From positions 33,232-97,231 of the forward strand of contig NZ_BNAW01000030.1 of the NCBI RefSeq assembly GCF_014654205.1: a stretch of 64,000 nucleotides of DNA, written 5' to 3'. The notes under the pieces were generated by a model, which made no database searches, was not told the origin of the DNA, and saw only the letters and a list, made by a program, of their open reading frames with translations. Position numbers and translations under genes: made by a program. This document shows positions 1 through 8,049 of the stretch, in pieces. The number at the start of each line of letters is the position of its first letter. The first letter of the stretch is position 1. The stretch is from Amycolatopsis bullii. GTDB taxonomy: Bacteria > Actinomycetota > Actinomycetes > Mycobacteriales > Pseudonocardiaceae.

Positions 1-63
1 CGACCTACCCGCGCCCAGCGACCCCCGCGCACCCCGCCTCGTAATCGGCTCGGCCCCGCGGGT

Positions 64-453
64 GTGGACACCGTGAAATGGCCGGGAGCGCGACGACAGC
101 TCACCATCGCCGACGCCCGGCAGGCGCTGGTCTCTCTGCCGGACGTCCGCTGGCACGATCCCGAGTCCGAAGAACAGGCACGCACCCAGCTGCAAGAGAT
201 TGGCGCGATCGTCGACCGCGCACTGCGGCGAGTTCACGCGTCATCGGACGAAGCGCGGGCGTTGAAATACGCGCAAGCGAGGTTGACAGCGTTTCTCGCG
301 GGCTGGGGCGACCCCGACCTGATCGCACCGACACACCTCGCCCCCATGTACCAGAGCCTCATAGATGCACTGCGCGCCCTTTCTCTGCGCTTGGCAACGA
401 ACGGAAACGCCGATCCGCCAGGTGACCCCGACGATCCCGTCTCGCGAACCTAA
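64..453 (+). CDS. hypothetical protein, 129 aa, 5' end uncertain
   Basis: I do not recognise this protein. The frame is open to the left edge of the window, so the GTG at 64 may be internal and the gene may begin outside. The predicted product is soluble and mainly helical, with an Arg/Glu/Ala-rich middle and a proline-rich tail. No signal peptide or membrane segment is visible. No Shine-Dalgarno sequence precedes the GTG. The composition fits coding sequence (third-position GC) better than the other five frames do here. It lies upstream of a run of small overlapping genes and may belong to the same cluster. Existence of a gene is fairly likely; start and function are unknown. Confidence 0.5.
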   Translation: MDTVKWPGARRQLTIADARQALVSLPDVRWHDPESEEQARTQLQEIGAIVDRALRRVHASSDEARALKYAQARLTAFLAGWGDPDLIAPTHLAPMYQSLIDALRALSLRLATNGNADPPGDPDDPVSRT

Positions 454-595
454 CCCTCCGCAATCCCAGCCCGGACAGGCAGTGTGCGTACCTCCGTTCT
501 GTCCGGTTTGCACGCCTCGACCGAACGCGAACTCCCAAACCGGGCGGTCGAGGCGCATCCAACGTGCTCATCCCCAAACCTGGAACGTGATCACC

Positions 596-781
596 ATGCA
601 CGACCTCAACAACAACACCGTGCTGCCACGGAGCCATCCGCGAATCCGCCGCGTCGATCTCGTCACCCTCGACTCCGCAGATGTACTCGCATCAAACGGC
701 TCTGGGCCGACCGTCACCGGTCTCGCACGCAACAACTGCTTGCCTCACCGTCTAGCTGACCACGTCACCGGAACACACTGA
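596..781 (+). CDS. small protein, 61 aa, paralogue of the 1433-1738 product
   Basis: Small unrecognised protein. The ATG at 596 has only a weak upstream GGAAC; an in-frame GTG at 587 is an alternative. Residues about 11-33 (HPRIRRVDLVTLDSADVLAS) resemble residues of the protein at 1433-1738 (YPRIHRVDDATFESTGVLAP), so the two appear paralogous. That supports both being translated even though each is short and compositionally poor. Its TGA overlaps the ATG of the next gene (TGATG at 779-783), which suggests translational coupling at the head of an operon reaching 3381. The pattern Pro-Arg-Ile-x-Arg-Val-Asp recalls short actinobacterial peptides encoded beside XRE regulators, but I cannot assign a function. 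Confidence 0.5.
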   Translation: MHDLNNNTVLPRSHPRIRRVDLVTLDSADVLASNGSGPTVTGLARNNCLPHRLADHVTGTH

Positions 782-1275
782 TGACCGACTCCGAACGATC
801 GCCGGATCAGCCCGGCACACCGCCGATGAAGCTGCTCGGCTTGATCACCGACGCCTACACCGATGCATTGGTACGCCTCGCCTACGCCGAGTGTGACCGT
901 CATGACTGGACGTCCTACAGGAAACTTGGCTACGACCTGATCGGGGTCGGAGCACAGGTCCTCATCCACGCCTGCGCTCGTCGTGACCAGCCGGCCGACG
1001 ACCCTCGAGAGGTTGCGGCGGAAGTTGCCCAGGAGCTGCGGACCACCCTTGGCCTCGCAGAGCACGTTGCGGGCGGCTCAGCGAGCGCGGATTCGGTGGC
1101 GATGGATATCGAGGCGTTGGCCGAGGATTGCGCGCAGGCCACCGGGCGGCTGTATCGACTTGCGGCCGGGCTGTCCCCGTCAGTCATCGCCGAGATCCAC
1201 CCGGTCGGCGAGGACCACGACGACGCCATCGGCAACAAGGACGACGGCCAACGGTCGGATGGTGAGCTCGCATGA
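781..1275 (+). CDS. hypothetical protein, 164 aa
   Basis: Unrecognised soluble helical protein. After a polar N-terminus, residues about 17-115 look like an amphipathic helical bundle (LLGLITDAYTDALVRLAYAE and following), ending in an acidic, disordered tail. There is no signal peptide and no membrane segment. It starts by TGATG overlap with the 61-aa gene and ends by ATGA overlap with the 54-aa gene, so it sits inside a translationally coupled operon with an XRE-type regulator and a SAM-dependent methyltransferase homologue. A regulatory or accessory role in that cluster is possible but is only inferred from context. Confidence 0.6.
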   Translation: MTDSERSPDQPGTPPMKLLGLITDAYTDALVRLAYAECDRHDWTSYRKLGYDLIGVGAQVLIHACARRDQPADDPREVAAEVAQELRTTLGLAEHVAGGSASADSVAMDIEALAEDCAQATGRLYRLAAGLSPSVIAEIHPVGEDHDDAIGNKDDGQRSDGELA

Positions 1276-1436
1276 CCGACCACAGCAAGGTGGACACCGA
1301 CCGCTGGCGCACCGACTCAGGTGAGAAGCCACTCGCCAGCAACAAGAAGAAGCGAGCGACGCCGAGCACGGCGAAGCGATCGCGACATCCCGCTTCGAAG
1401 GGTGTCTACCGGTGGAAGCGCGAGGTCGTGGCATGA
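1272..1436 (+). CDS. small basic protein, 54 aa
   Basis: Very short protein that starts with an ATG overlapping the previous stop (ATGA at 1272-1275) and stops with a TGA overlapping the next ATG (ATGA at 1433-1436). The overlaps on both sides are the main reason to call it. The sequence is strongly basic in its second half (SNKKKRATPSTAKRSRH), with a Trp and Tyr near the C-terminus, as in small nucleic-acid-binding or ribosome-associated peptides. No family is recognised. It lies between two unrecognised genes in the 596-3381 operon. Confidence 0.5.
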   Translation: MTDHSKVDTDRWRTDSGEKPLASNKKKRATPSTAKRSRHPASKGVYRWKREVVA

Positions 1437-1738
1437 CGGCATCCTCAAGCAGTCGGCCGACCGCGATCGTTCTACGGTCGCCGTCGACCAACTATCCGCG
1501 GATCCACCGCGTCGATGACGCCACGTTCGAATCCACAGGGGTGCTCGCACCCGCGTGCGCGTCAGCGGATTCCCGACGCGACACTGTCCACGCCGCTCGC
1601 TCCCGTTGGCCCCGCTACCGAGAGACCTCAGCCGCCGTGACCTGCGAGAAATCTCGATGCAGTGGGGACGACGCTGGCGCCGACCCGCCGGCTGATGTGA
1701 CCCACTTTCCAGTTACCGCGGAGTCACCATGCCCGTGA
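1433..1738 (+). CDS. small protein, 101 aa, paralogue of the 596-781 product
   Basis: Starts by ATGA overlap with the 54-aa gene. The N-terminal half contains YPRIHRVDDATFESTGVLAP, which aligns with the N-terminal region of the 61-aa protein at 596-781, so this looks like a diverged duplicate with a longer tail. The C-terminal half is Cys- and Asp-containing and probably unstructured. It overlaps the next ATG (1729) by ten bases. No enzymatic motif is seen. The duplicated short protein in one operon is unusual and is discussed in the findings. Confidence 0.45.
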   Translation: MTASSSSRPTAIVLRSPSTNYPRIHRVDDATFESTGVLAPACASADSRRDTVHAARSRWPRYRETSAAVTCEKSRCSGDDAGADPPADVTHFPVTAESPCP

Positions 1739-2094
1739 CCGACGGCGCAAGACCCCACACCTATTGGTGGGCCATCGTCCGCGCGCGGCCGCTGCACGAC
1801 TACCTCGACTCCCGCACACCCACGGCTCGGATACGGCATTGGCCGACTCGCGATCCCGACTATCCGCACACCGTCCACCCGCTCCAGGAAGCCTTGGATG
1901 ACCCTGATGACCACGACCGACACCGGCGAGCTTGCCCATGCCGTGGGCGCGGAACTGCAGCGGCAGCGGGAAGACCGTGGCTGGTCCCGCCCTGCTCTCG
2001 CCGCATGGTCCGAGGGCCGAGCGAACGCGCGAACACTCATCATGTGGGAGAAAGCCACCCGCTCGATGTCCCTGCGTCAGCTCGGCGACGTTAG
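1729..2094 (+). CDS. hypothetical protein, up to 121 aa, overlaps the XRE gene
   Basis: The ATG at 1729 is preceded by GGAG at 1720-1723 and overlaps the previous stop, so initiation here is credible. The first 55-60 residues (TYWWAIVRARPLHDYLDSR and onward) look like real protein. The part after 1898 overlaps the XRE regulator in another frame and is Arg/Pro-rich, as expected of a shadow. Either a short gene has lost its stop by a small indel, or it genuinely reads into its neighbour for about 200 bases. No family is recognised. Confidence 0.4.
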   Translation: MPVTDGARPHTYWWAIVRARPLHDYLDSRTPTARIRHWPTRDPDYPHTVHPLQEALDDPDDHDRHRRACPCRGRGTAAAAGRPWLVPPCSRRMVRGPSERANTHHVGESHPLDVPASARRR

Positions 2095-2371
2095 CCGAAT
2101 CTACCTGATCCGTCCCTCGCAGCTGCTGGCCCGCGCTGAGCGCCGCATCGGCTGGGATCCCGACCTGGCCGTGGACCTCGCTGTCCTGGCTGTCACCCAG
2201 CTCGACGCACTCCGTCCCGCGGCCCGCTGGGCGCAAGAGGAACTCCGCGCTGGCGGACCCCCGTTTCGAGGGCTGCGGCCCGTCGACCTCGCGCGGCTGG
2301 CGGATCGATGTCGCCTCAGCATCGCGCACCTGACCGTCCTCCTGTCCACCGAAGCGCCGGCACGCCCATGA
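1898..2371 (+). CDS. XRE-family helix-turn-helix regulator, 157 aa
   Basis: Residues about 12-65 form a lambda-repressor-type helix-turn-helix: a VGAELQRQREDRGWSRPAL helix pair, a SEGRANARTLIMWEKATRSM recognition region and a following helix, as in HTH_3 proteins that bind operator DNA as dimers. The rest is a helical C-terminal domain without catalytic motifs. CAGGAA at 1885-1890 is a plausible ribosome site for ATG 1898; ATG 1907 is an alternative. Its TGA overlaps the ATG of the methyltransferase homologue at 2368. A cytoplasmic regulator of this operon is the natural reading, but its target site is not identifiable by eye. Confidence 0.75.
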   Translation: MTLMTTTDTGELAHAVGAELQRQREDRGWSRPALAAWSEGRANARTLIMWEKATRSMSLRQLGDVSRIYLIRPSQLLARAERRIGWDPDLAVDLAVLAVTQLDALRPAARWAQEELRAGGPPFRGLRPVDLARLADRCRLSIAHLTVLLSTEAPARP

Positions 2372-3381
2372 CGCCATCAGAAACGACACACGCCACCCCG
2401 ATGCACCAACCCACAGTCACTGGGAAGCCCTGGTGGCAAAGACCAGTCGGGACGAATCCCGACCGGGTCAACCTCGCCTTCCTCCTCGATGCTTTCCGCA
2501 CAGCCAAAAATAGCGACAACCGCGATGTCCCCTGCGTCAAATTCGCCCACAACAACGAACTCGACGCTGCGCTCCTGCTCGAAGCCCAGGTGCCGGACGC
2601 AGGGTTCGTGTTCCGGTCCGAACGCTCGTTCCTTGATCGCGCAGCCGCCTACCTGGTTGCCCGGCAGGGCGTCAGCAGCATCGTGGTTGCCGGTGCGGGA
2701 CTGCCCAACATCGCTGGCGAACACGACCTGCACTCGCTCATCCGCCGCAGCGAGGCGACTAACCGCACGCGGGAGCAGACCGTCGCTCGCGCGAGTGTGA
2801 TCTATGTCGATCACGACCCTCTGGTCTTGGCGCACCTGCGCACTCTCGCCGACGAGGGCAATGGCGTCCACGTCGTTGACGCCGACCCCTGGGATCCCCA
2901 CGCCATGTGGAACACGCTCTACAACACCGGCAAGGAAACCTCGGGCCTGGTTTCGCCTGATCACGACCGCGTGGCGCTGCTGCTGGGCGGGGTGATGTCC
3001 TTTCACGGCGGCAGCCGCGCCGAAGCCGCGCAGGTCGTGCAGGATCACCTCGCCCGGCTGCCCGCCAATGCGTTCCTGGCCATGACACATCTGCTGCAGC
3101 CCGAGCATCCCGACCTCGCCGTCCAGGCACTCGAGTTCGAAGCTGCGCTGCAGCGCCGTGGCCCCGGTACCGGAAGCCTCGCCACCGAAGCCCAGATCGA
3201 AGCGATGATCCACGGCACCAGCCTGTTACCGCCTGGGATCGTCCCCGCGTTCGCCTGGTTTCCCGACGGGCCACCGACGGACACGCCGCTGTGCGGGAAC
3301 TTCACCGCCGCGGTCCTCACCCAGAAACCTGGACCGGACCGCGACCTGCCGGAACCCCCGTGGCGGCCGGCACGCCCTTGA
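2368..3381 (+). CDS. SAV2177/DUF574-type SAM-dependent methyltransferase, 337 aa
   Basis: The protein has the layout of the SAV2177 (DUF574, Methyltransf_19) family, common in actinomycetes. It has an N-terminal region on the family pattern of Asn-Pro-x-Arg-Val-Asn, a SAM-binding segment VVAGAGLPNIAGEHDLHSL (family form: DIGTGLPT), an acidic loop VIYVDHDPLVLAHLRTL, the Asp-rich VVDADPWDP, and the hydrophobic VALLLGGVMSFHGG strand. The usual Gly-Thr-Gly is Gly-Ala-Gly here, so SAM binding may be altered. I chose ATG 2368 because it overlaps the regulator's stop (ATGA); the frame opens earlier, at 2308, without a ribosome site. Substrates of this family are largely unknown. A second, more degenerate homologue lies at 4793. 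Confidence 0.8.
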   Translation: MTPSETTHATPMHQPTVTGKPWWQRPVGTNPDRVNLAFLLDAFRTAKNSDNRDVPCVKFAHNNELDAALLLEAQVPDAGFVFRSERSFLDRAAAYLVARQGVSSIVVAGAGLPNIAGEHDLHSLIRRSEATNRTREQTVARASVIYVDHDPLVLAHLRTLADEGNGVHVVDADPWDPHAMWNTLYNTGKETSGLVSPDHDRVALLLGGVMSFHGGSRAEAAQVVQDHLARLPANAFLAMTHLLQPEHPDLAVQALEFEAALQRRGPGTGSLATEAQIEAMIHGTSLLPPGIVPAFAWFPDGPPTDTPLCGNFTAAVLTQKPGPDRDLPEPPWRPARP

Positions 3382-3384
3382 CTT

Positions 3385-3421
3385 CCTGACCGTCCGTGCC
3401 CCGATGTCGCGGACAGTCAGG
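3385..3421. repeat. inverted repeat after the methyltransferase gene
   Basis: Arms 3385-3396 and 3410-3421 pair over 12 bases with one mismatch around a 13-base loop, four bases after the stop of the methyltransferase gene. There is no T-tract, so this is either a weak terminator or a protein site. The remaining gap to 3673 shows no further gene. Confidence 0.4.
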
Positions 3422-3673
3422 GAACCGGGACCGGCGTCCTCGCACGGAACGGGATACCCGCGCGAGGACACCGGTTGCCCGGATTCGACCGGCTACCGGG
3501 GTGGCCGGTCACCCGCCCGCGATCACAAGGTCAAGCAACCGGCCTCCCCCGATCGCGGGTGACCACCGGTGCCTGGCCGTGCTCACGCCCCCCACGCACG
3601 GCCAGGCACCCACACACCGCACCCGGCGCACTCGAATTGCGCCGAAGCTTCGTTGAGAAAGGACATTCGACTC

Positions 3674-4675
3674 GTGCGTCTCAGAACAACAGCCGCAGCA
3701 GCGCTCGCCCTGCTGCCGATGCTGTTCAGCATCTCCGCCGCGACCGCCGACACCGGCACACCCCCGCCCTCACCGTCTACCGCCACGGCGTCGCCGCGGA
3801 TCGTCGGGGGCGACCCCGCCCCGGTGGCCTACGCCGGCGCCGGGTCCCTGCAGCTGCTCGACCACGGCGAACCCGACTGGCACTCATGCGGGGTCACCCT
3901 CCTCCAGCAGGGCTACGACGAAACCGGTAAGCCGGCCGCGGTCGCCGCCACGGCCAGCCACTGCCTCAGCAACCCGCCCAGTCCCGAAGAGCAATCGCGG
4001 ATGAGCCCCGCGGCGAAGAAGACCTTCGCCAGCTTCCGCACTGACCTGCGCGACCCGACCATCGACCGCAGCGATCCCGCGATCTACCACGCGCGGTTCG
4101 GTTCGCCCAACCGGCTGCAGGACGGCGTCGTCCGCATCGGCGCCAAGATCGTCGTCCCGCTGCGCTGGGCCTGGGGCCTGCCGGACAATGAAGGCAAGAT
4201 CTGGGACGTCTCCCTCATCCGCTTCACCGGCCACGTCGACGGCGTCCGCCCGGCCCGCATAGCCCCCGCGTGGCTGTGGCAGCCCGCGCGGGCGATCGGC
4301 TGGGGCATCACCACTGACCCCGCCGCCTGGACCGGCCCCGCACCGGCCCAGCTCAGCCAGCTCGACGTCCCGCTCCTGCACACAGCCAAGTGCGCCCCCG
4401 GCGGCATCGGCACCGGCGAACTGTGCGCCGGAGTCCCGCCCACCGGCGGCGGCATCTGCAACGGCGACTCCGGCTCCGGGCTCCTGCAACGCCACGGCAG
4501 CGACTGGTACCTGCTCGGTGCGGCCTCCCGCACCATCGCCGAGTTCTGCGGCAGCGCGGCCATCTACACCAACCTCCACGCCTACCAGTGGTGGATCAAC
4601 CAGCAGATCCACAAGCTACTGCCCGGCGCCCCAGGCGCAACCATTCACACCGCGTCGGCCACGCCCGTCGGCTGA
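3674..4675 (+). CDS. secreted trypsin-like serine protease, 333 aa
   Basis: A signal peptide (RLRTTAAAALALLPMLFSIS, cleavage near ATA-DT) leads into a short Pro/Thr linker and the chymotrypsin-fold activation site RIVGGD. Catalytic residues are visible in order: His in ATASHCL, Asp in DVSLIRF, and Ser in CNGDSGSGLL. Extra cysteines (HSCG, KCAP, ELCAG, EFCG) suggest disulfides, as expected for an extracellular enzyme of family S1. The GTG at 3674 is chosen because GAGAAAGGA at 3654-3662 is well placed and the signal peptide begins there; the frame opens earlier, to 3569. It is flanked by a hairpin terminator at 4696. The second S1-type protease at 37687 is a distinct, shorter protein. Confidence 0.88.
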   Translation: MRLRTTAAAALALLPMLFSISAATADTGTPPPSPSTATASPRIVGGDPAPVAYAGAGSLQLLDHGEPDWHSCGVTLLQQGYDETGKPAAVAATASHCLSNPPSPEEQSRMSPAAKKTFASFRTDLRDPTIDRSDPAIYHARFGSPNRLQDGVVRIGAKIVVPLRWAWGLPDNEGKIWDVSLIRFTGHVDGVRPARIAPAWLWQPARAIGWGITTDPAAWTGPAPAQLSQLDVPLLHTAKCAPGGIGTGELCAGVPPTGGGICNGDSGSGLLQRHGSDWYLLGAASRTIAEFCGSAAIYTNLHAYQWWINQQIHKLLPGAPGATIHTASATPVG

Positions 4676-4695
4676 CACACACAACACCTGCTCTC

Positions 4696-4732
4696 GGGGT
4701 GGTCGCGGCAGATCCGATGCCGCGGCCACCCC
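4696..4732 (+). terminator. hairpin terminator after the serine protease
   Basis: A 15-bp stem (4696-4710 with 4718-4732, one G-U wobble in RNA) surrounds a 7-base loop, 20 bases after the protease stop. There is no T-run, which is common in high-GC actinobacterial terminators. Confidence 0.6.
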
Positions 4733-4792
4733 CGGTCCAACGGACGCCCCGCCACTGCGCGAGCGCCTGACCAGCTTCGAAAGCACCTCGAC

Positions 4793-5875
4793 ATGCCACC
4801 ACGCACCGCAGCCACACCCGCTCACCCGCACGATGGCGAACGCGTCCACGTCGACATCGAAAGTCCCCGCCGGGACGCTGTCGCCGACTACCTGCTCGAC
4901 GGCCACCTCAACACCACCATCGACCGCCTCTTCGCCGACCGCCTCCTCGCCGACCACCCGCAGCTGCCCCAGCTGGCGATCGCGGCCGCCACCTGGGATC
5001 GCCGCGCCCCAGCGGCCATGCTCGATCACGGGCTCCGCCACTTCCTCGTCCTCGGCACCGGCGGCCTGCCCCTCTGGGCTCACTCGTCCACCCTCACCGA
5101 CCTGCACGACGCCGGCGCGCGGATCCTGGTGATCGAACACGACCCCGTCACCCAGCACTTGCACAGCCGCATCGACCACGGCGCCGCCGCCGGCCGCGCC
5201 CACGTCCTCTGCCTGCCCGCCCACCGCCACCACAACCTCGCAACAACACCCGCGGTCACGCACCTACTCACCGACCGCGCGCCGCTCGGCATCCTCGCCA
5301 CCGGGCTGCTACGGCCAGCCGAACTCCGCCTCGCCACCATCCTCGCGCTGCTGGACAGCGCACCTTCCGGCCGCCCCACAGCAATCACCCAGCTCATCAC
5401 GCACGGGACGGACGATCAGGACCACACCGGTGCGTCATCTCTCGGAGCGCGCTTCGCCGAAGCCGGCATCCCGCTCGCAATCGAGCACCGGCTCGCAGCC
5501 GATCAGCTGCTCGGCGACATCGCGCACATCACGACGGACTTCGACATACGGGCCGCGCTGGACCGAGACGCAGCCAGCCCCATCATGCACACCGCGCTGC
5601 TCGGCCAACGTGACCCGCGCAGCCCACGGCGCTCCACCCCGGCAGTGAGCGGGCCATCCACGTCGGCGGACGGAGGCAAGGCCGGTGACCTGGAGTATCG
5701 CCTGCTCCTGTGGCGTCGCCAGCCTGGGCGGCCTGGTCCGGGCGGACGCCCGGCACGTGGTCGTGCCGAGTCTGCGGCACCTGCCCCTGACCGCACTGCT
5801 GCAGGACGCCATGTGCGAACGCCTGGCTCTGGACGCCGGGGCACAGGTGCGCGCAGCAGCCCGGCGATGGAGTAG
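4793..5875 (+). CDS. degenerate SAV2177-type methyltransferase homologue, 360 aa
   Basis: The N-terminal 270 residues match the SAV2177/DUF574 layout: SPRRDAVADYLLDG opener, AAATWDRRAPAAMLDHG, HFLVLGTGGLPLWAH in place of the DIGTGLPT motif, and the acidic VIEHDP loop. Later family motifs are weak. From about 5685 the frame becomes Arg/Pro/Gly-rich and overlaps a better-looking gene, so the last 60 residues are probably read-through after loss of the original stop. The product may be non-catalytic. Known members are cytoplasmic SAM-binding proteins of mostly unknown substrate. Together with the protein at 2368 it gives two family members within 3 kb. Confidence 0.65.
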   Translation: MPPRTAATPAHPHDGERVHVDIESPRRDAVADYLLDGHLNTTIDRLFADRLLADHPQLPQLAIAAATWDRRAPAAMLDHGLRHFLVLGTGGLPLWAHSSTLTDLHDAGARILVIEHDPVTQHLHSRIDHGAAAGRAHVLCLPAHRHHNLATTPAVTHLLTDRAPLGILATGLLRPAELRLATILALLDSAPSGRPTAITQLITHGTDDQDHTGASSLGARFAEAGIPLAIEHRLAADQLLGDIAHITTDFDIRAALDRDAASPIMHTALLGQRDPRSPRRSTPAVSGPSTSADGGKAGDLEYRLLLWRRQPGRPGPGGRPARGRAESAAPAPDRTAAGRHVRTPGSGRRGTGARSSPAME

Positions 5876-6281
5876 CCAACCGATGGACCAGCAAACAGCC
5901 GAACTGGTACGCACCCTGGCTGGCGTGCTCAAGCATGTGCCGGAAATCAGTTGCGAGCTCCTCACCGGCACCATGCCGCCTGAGCGGGAACGCGCCTTCG
6001 CCGCTCTTCTGATGGAGCTGGCGGACGTGCTGACAACCCACGCCAACAATGCGGACGCACGAGGAGCACCGGTGACCTTGGCGGAACACGTCGGCCTCGG
6101 CGGCCGCCACCTCGTGGCGGTCGCGGTGCGCCTGCGCACGACCACGGCGACGCCGGACCAATTCCACGACACGGCTGACTCGCTGCTGGAGGTCACCAGG
6201 ATGCTGCAGACTCACGCCAACACGCTGGGCCTGCGGACCCCGACGAACGCAAGTGGCCAACCCGAACCGCCAGATCAGTGA
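5685..6281 (+). CDS. hypothetical protein, 198 aa
   Basis: GTG 5685 has a good GGAGG at 5672-5676, so I prefer it although it overlaps the methyltransferase frame by about 190 bases. ATG 5883, eight bases after that gene's stop, would give a shorter 132-aa version. The product is helical and Ala/Leu-rich, with no membrane segment and no family I can name. Segments such as QQTAELVRTLAGVLKHVPEI and LMELADVLTTHANN suggest a helical bundle. Its stop overlaps the GTG of the next gene (GTGA at 6278-6281), so the two are likely co-translated. Confidence 0.6.
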   Translation: MTWSIACSCGVASLGGLVRADARHVVVPSLRHLPLTALLQDAMCERLALDAGAQVRAAARRWSSQPMDQQTAELVRTLAGVLKHVPEISCELLTGTMPPERERAFAALLMELADVLTTHANNADARGAPVTLAEHVGLGGRHLVAVAVRLRTTTATPDQFHDTADSLLEVTRMLQTHANTLGLRTPTNASGQPEPPDQ

Positions 6282-6712
6282 ACTTCGGCGTGCTGGCCGT
6301 GCTGGCTTGCCTGGCGCTGCCGATCGCGTTGGCTGTCGCGCTCATCGTGCACGACGCCCGACACAACCGGCACATCCAGCGCAGCCCCACCAGCGTGGCG
6401 AGCATCCGCAGCCGAGTGGCCCGCGAACGCGCCGAGGTCGAAGCCGCCGACGCCCCGACCGAGGTCCTGCCCGTCATCCACCCCGCCCTGGACATGGAAC
6501 CCACCGAAGTCCTGCCACTCGTGCTTCCGCCCCGCCCGCGGCCGTACGTCGGCCGTGCCGAGGCGGCACCCCGTTGCTCATCCGAACGACCGGACCCGGA
6601 AGTCGTGGTCCGCGTGTTGCGCGGCCTGCGCCGCTTTCCTGCACGACCGTCCGCAGCTGCGACGCCGCGGCAGCAAACCGACAACCCGGACAGCACAGGT
6701 ACCTCGGTGTAA
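6278..6712 (+). CDS. small membrane-anchored protein, 144 aa
   Basis: GTG 6278 overlaps the previous TGA. Residues 3-25 (GVLAVLACLALPIALAVALI) form one transmembrane segment, followed by a basic cytoplasmic-side stretch (HDARHNRHIQR). A polar region then contains two copies of a short phrase ending in PTEVLP (near residues 60 and 75). The C-terminus is Arg/Pro-rich. Orientation is probably N-out, C-in by the positive-inside rule. No family recognised. The repeated TEVLP phrase may be a protein-binding motif, but that is speculative. Confidence 0.55.
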   Translation: MNFGVLAVLACLALPIALAVALIVHDARHNRHIQRSPTSVASIRSRVARERAEVEAADAPTEVLPVIHPALDMEPTEVLPLVLPPRPRPYVGRAEAAPRCSSERPDPEVVVRVLRGLRRFPARPSAAATPRQQTDNPDSTGTSV

Positions 6713-6800
6713 AGGAGCCCCAGCCCGCTACGTCTGCTGACGTCACCAACGACGCCCATCCCAGCTCATGACGACGCCTCACCCACCGAAAGAAGCCGCA

Positions 6801-7679
6801 ATGCGCACACAGATCCACGGCTCACGCCACAGCACGAACATCATTCAGAGTCCCGCGACAGTCGCCGTTGGCCAGGCACTCCGCACACTGCGCACTGCCC
6901 GGGGTATCGGGCTGCGCCGGCTGGCCGCCAAGCTCGAGCTCCGCGCGCAAGTTTTGTCGAACTGGGAAACTGCGAAACGCATCCCGCCGATCACCGTCGT
7001 GGCCCAGCTACTCGGCGCACTCCAGGCCGACTCGGCCACAACCCACCGCATTCTCGATCAGGCTCGCCACGCCAGCGACCCCGCATTCGTCGACCTCGAC
7101 CACTGGGACCACGCCACCCTGGCTTCACATTACGAACAGCTCGCCACCCACGTTTTCGCGTGGGCACCCACCCTCATTCCCGATCCGCTACGAACCCCTG
7201 AGCATGACCTTTACCTGCTCAACCACCCGGTCTCCGACATCGGCCATGCCGACGCGCCCAGCCTCCTCGCACCTGCACGCCGCAACAACCTCGCCGACCG
7301 CGAACGGCATTACACGTTCCTCGTCGGCGACGCCGCGCTGCGCGCCTGCCCACCTCAGTTACGTACCGATCAGCTCGGCAACCTCGAGCGCCTGGCGACC
7401 AAACCGAACATCACACTGCTCATAGTTCCGGCCGACGTGTGCCCACCTGGCCTGATCAGCGCGTTCACCCTCTACAGCGACCACACGGTCGCACTTGCCA
7501 TCGCGCTACACCACTACCGCGCTAGTACCTATCTCGCCGACCGCGACACGCTTGCCGCCTACCAGCGCGTCACGCACAAGTTGCGCCACCACGGCGTCGA
7601 CCTGCAGGACATCGACGAAACGCCGCTACGCCCGACGGACGGCACCACGCAGTCGCCCGACGCAGCGGAGACACCGTGA
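6801..7679 (+). CDS. XRE-family regulator with DUF5753-like C-terminal domain, 292 aa
   Basis: Residues about 25-80 carry a helix-turn-helix (VGQALRTLRTARGIGLRRLA, then LRAQVLSNWETAKRIPP). A longer C-terminal domain follows, with a body resembling DUF5753 proteins, which typically pair with DUF397 peptides in actinomycetes: an FLVGDAALR strand, a QLGNLERLA helix and an ITLLIVPA strand. ATG 6801 is preferred because GAAAGAAG lies 5-12 bases upstream; the frame begins at 6768. No DUF397 partner follows; instead an 80-aa protein overlaps its stop. The full-length canonical architecture argues for a functional DNA-binding regulator of nearby genes. Confidence 0.75.
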   Translation: MRTQIHGSRHSTNIIQSPATVAVGQALRTLRTARGIGLRRLAAKLELRAQVLSNWETAKRIPPITVVAQLLGALQADSATTHRILDQARHASDPAFVDLDHWDHATLASHYEQLATHVFAWAPTLIPDPLRTPEHDLYLLNHPVSDIGHADAPSLLAPARRNNLADRERHYTFLVGDAALRACPPQLRTDQLGNLERLATKPNITLLIVPADVCPPGLISAFTLYSDHTVALAIALHHYRASTYLADRDTLAAYQRVTHKLRHHGVDLQDIDETPLRPTDGTTQSPDAAETP

Positions 7680-7918
7680 CACCGCCGTCCCGCTCCCCCG
7701 ACCCCTCTGATGTCGGCCCGGACGACGTTTGCGCCGCAATCACATCGGCGGCAGACCAAGTGCGCGCCGCCGTCCGAGCCGGCACTGTGCCACCAGCCTC
7801 GGCCGATCAGCTCGCGCACCTGCTCGACACGGCCGCCGCCATGCTCGACACCGCGCCCACCTCGCCTCCAGAAATCACACCGGGCAATGGCGACGGAACG
7901 CCCGGACCTCCGAGCTGA
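7676..7918 (+). CDS. small protein, 80 aa, coupled to the XRE regulator
   Basis: GTG 7676 overlaps the regulator's TGA (GTGA). The product is short, acidic, and has one predicted amphipathic helix (DDVCAAITSAADQVRAAVRA and the helix after it) between proline-rich ends. It is not a DUF397 protein by eye: the WRKSSYS-type opening is missing. A regulator-partner role is inferred from the overlap only. Confidence 0.5.
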   Translation: MTPPSRSPDPSDVGPDDVCAAITSAADQVRAAVRAGTVPPASADQLAHLLDTAAAMLDTAPTSPPEITPGNGDGTPGPPS

Positions 7919-7992
7919 GCAAATCTACTCACCGCGCCTGCGCAACCCCACCTGACGTGCTTTTCCTCGTCCCTGCGGGCACCCTCGGCGCG

Positions 7993-8022
7993 TTGAAGTG
8001 GCTCGCGGATGTCCCATAGAGT
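7993..8022 (+). promoter_or_regulatory. probable vegetative-type promoter for the 8050 operon
   Basis: TTGAAG at 7993-7998 and TAGAGT at 8017-8022 are separated by 18 bases, close to the actinobacterial housekeeping pattern TTGACN-N18-TANNNT. A strong GGGGAGGGA ribosome site (8038-8046) and ATG 8050 follow at the expected distance. Confidence 0.5.
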
Positions 8023-8049
8023 GATGCGGCGACCACGGGGAGGGAACAC

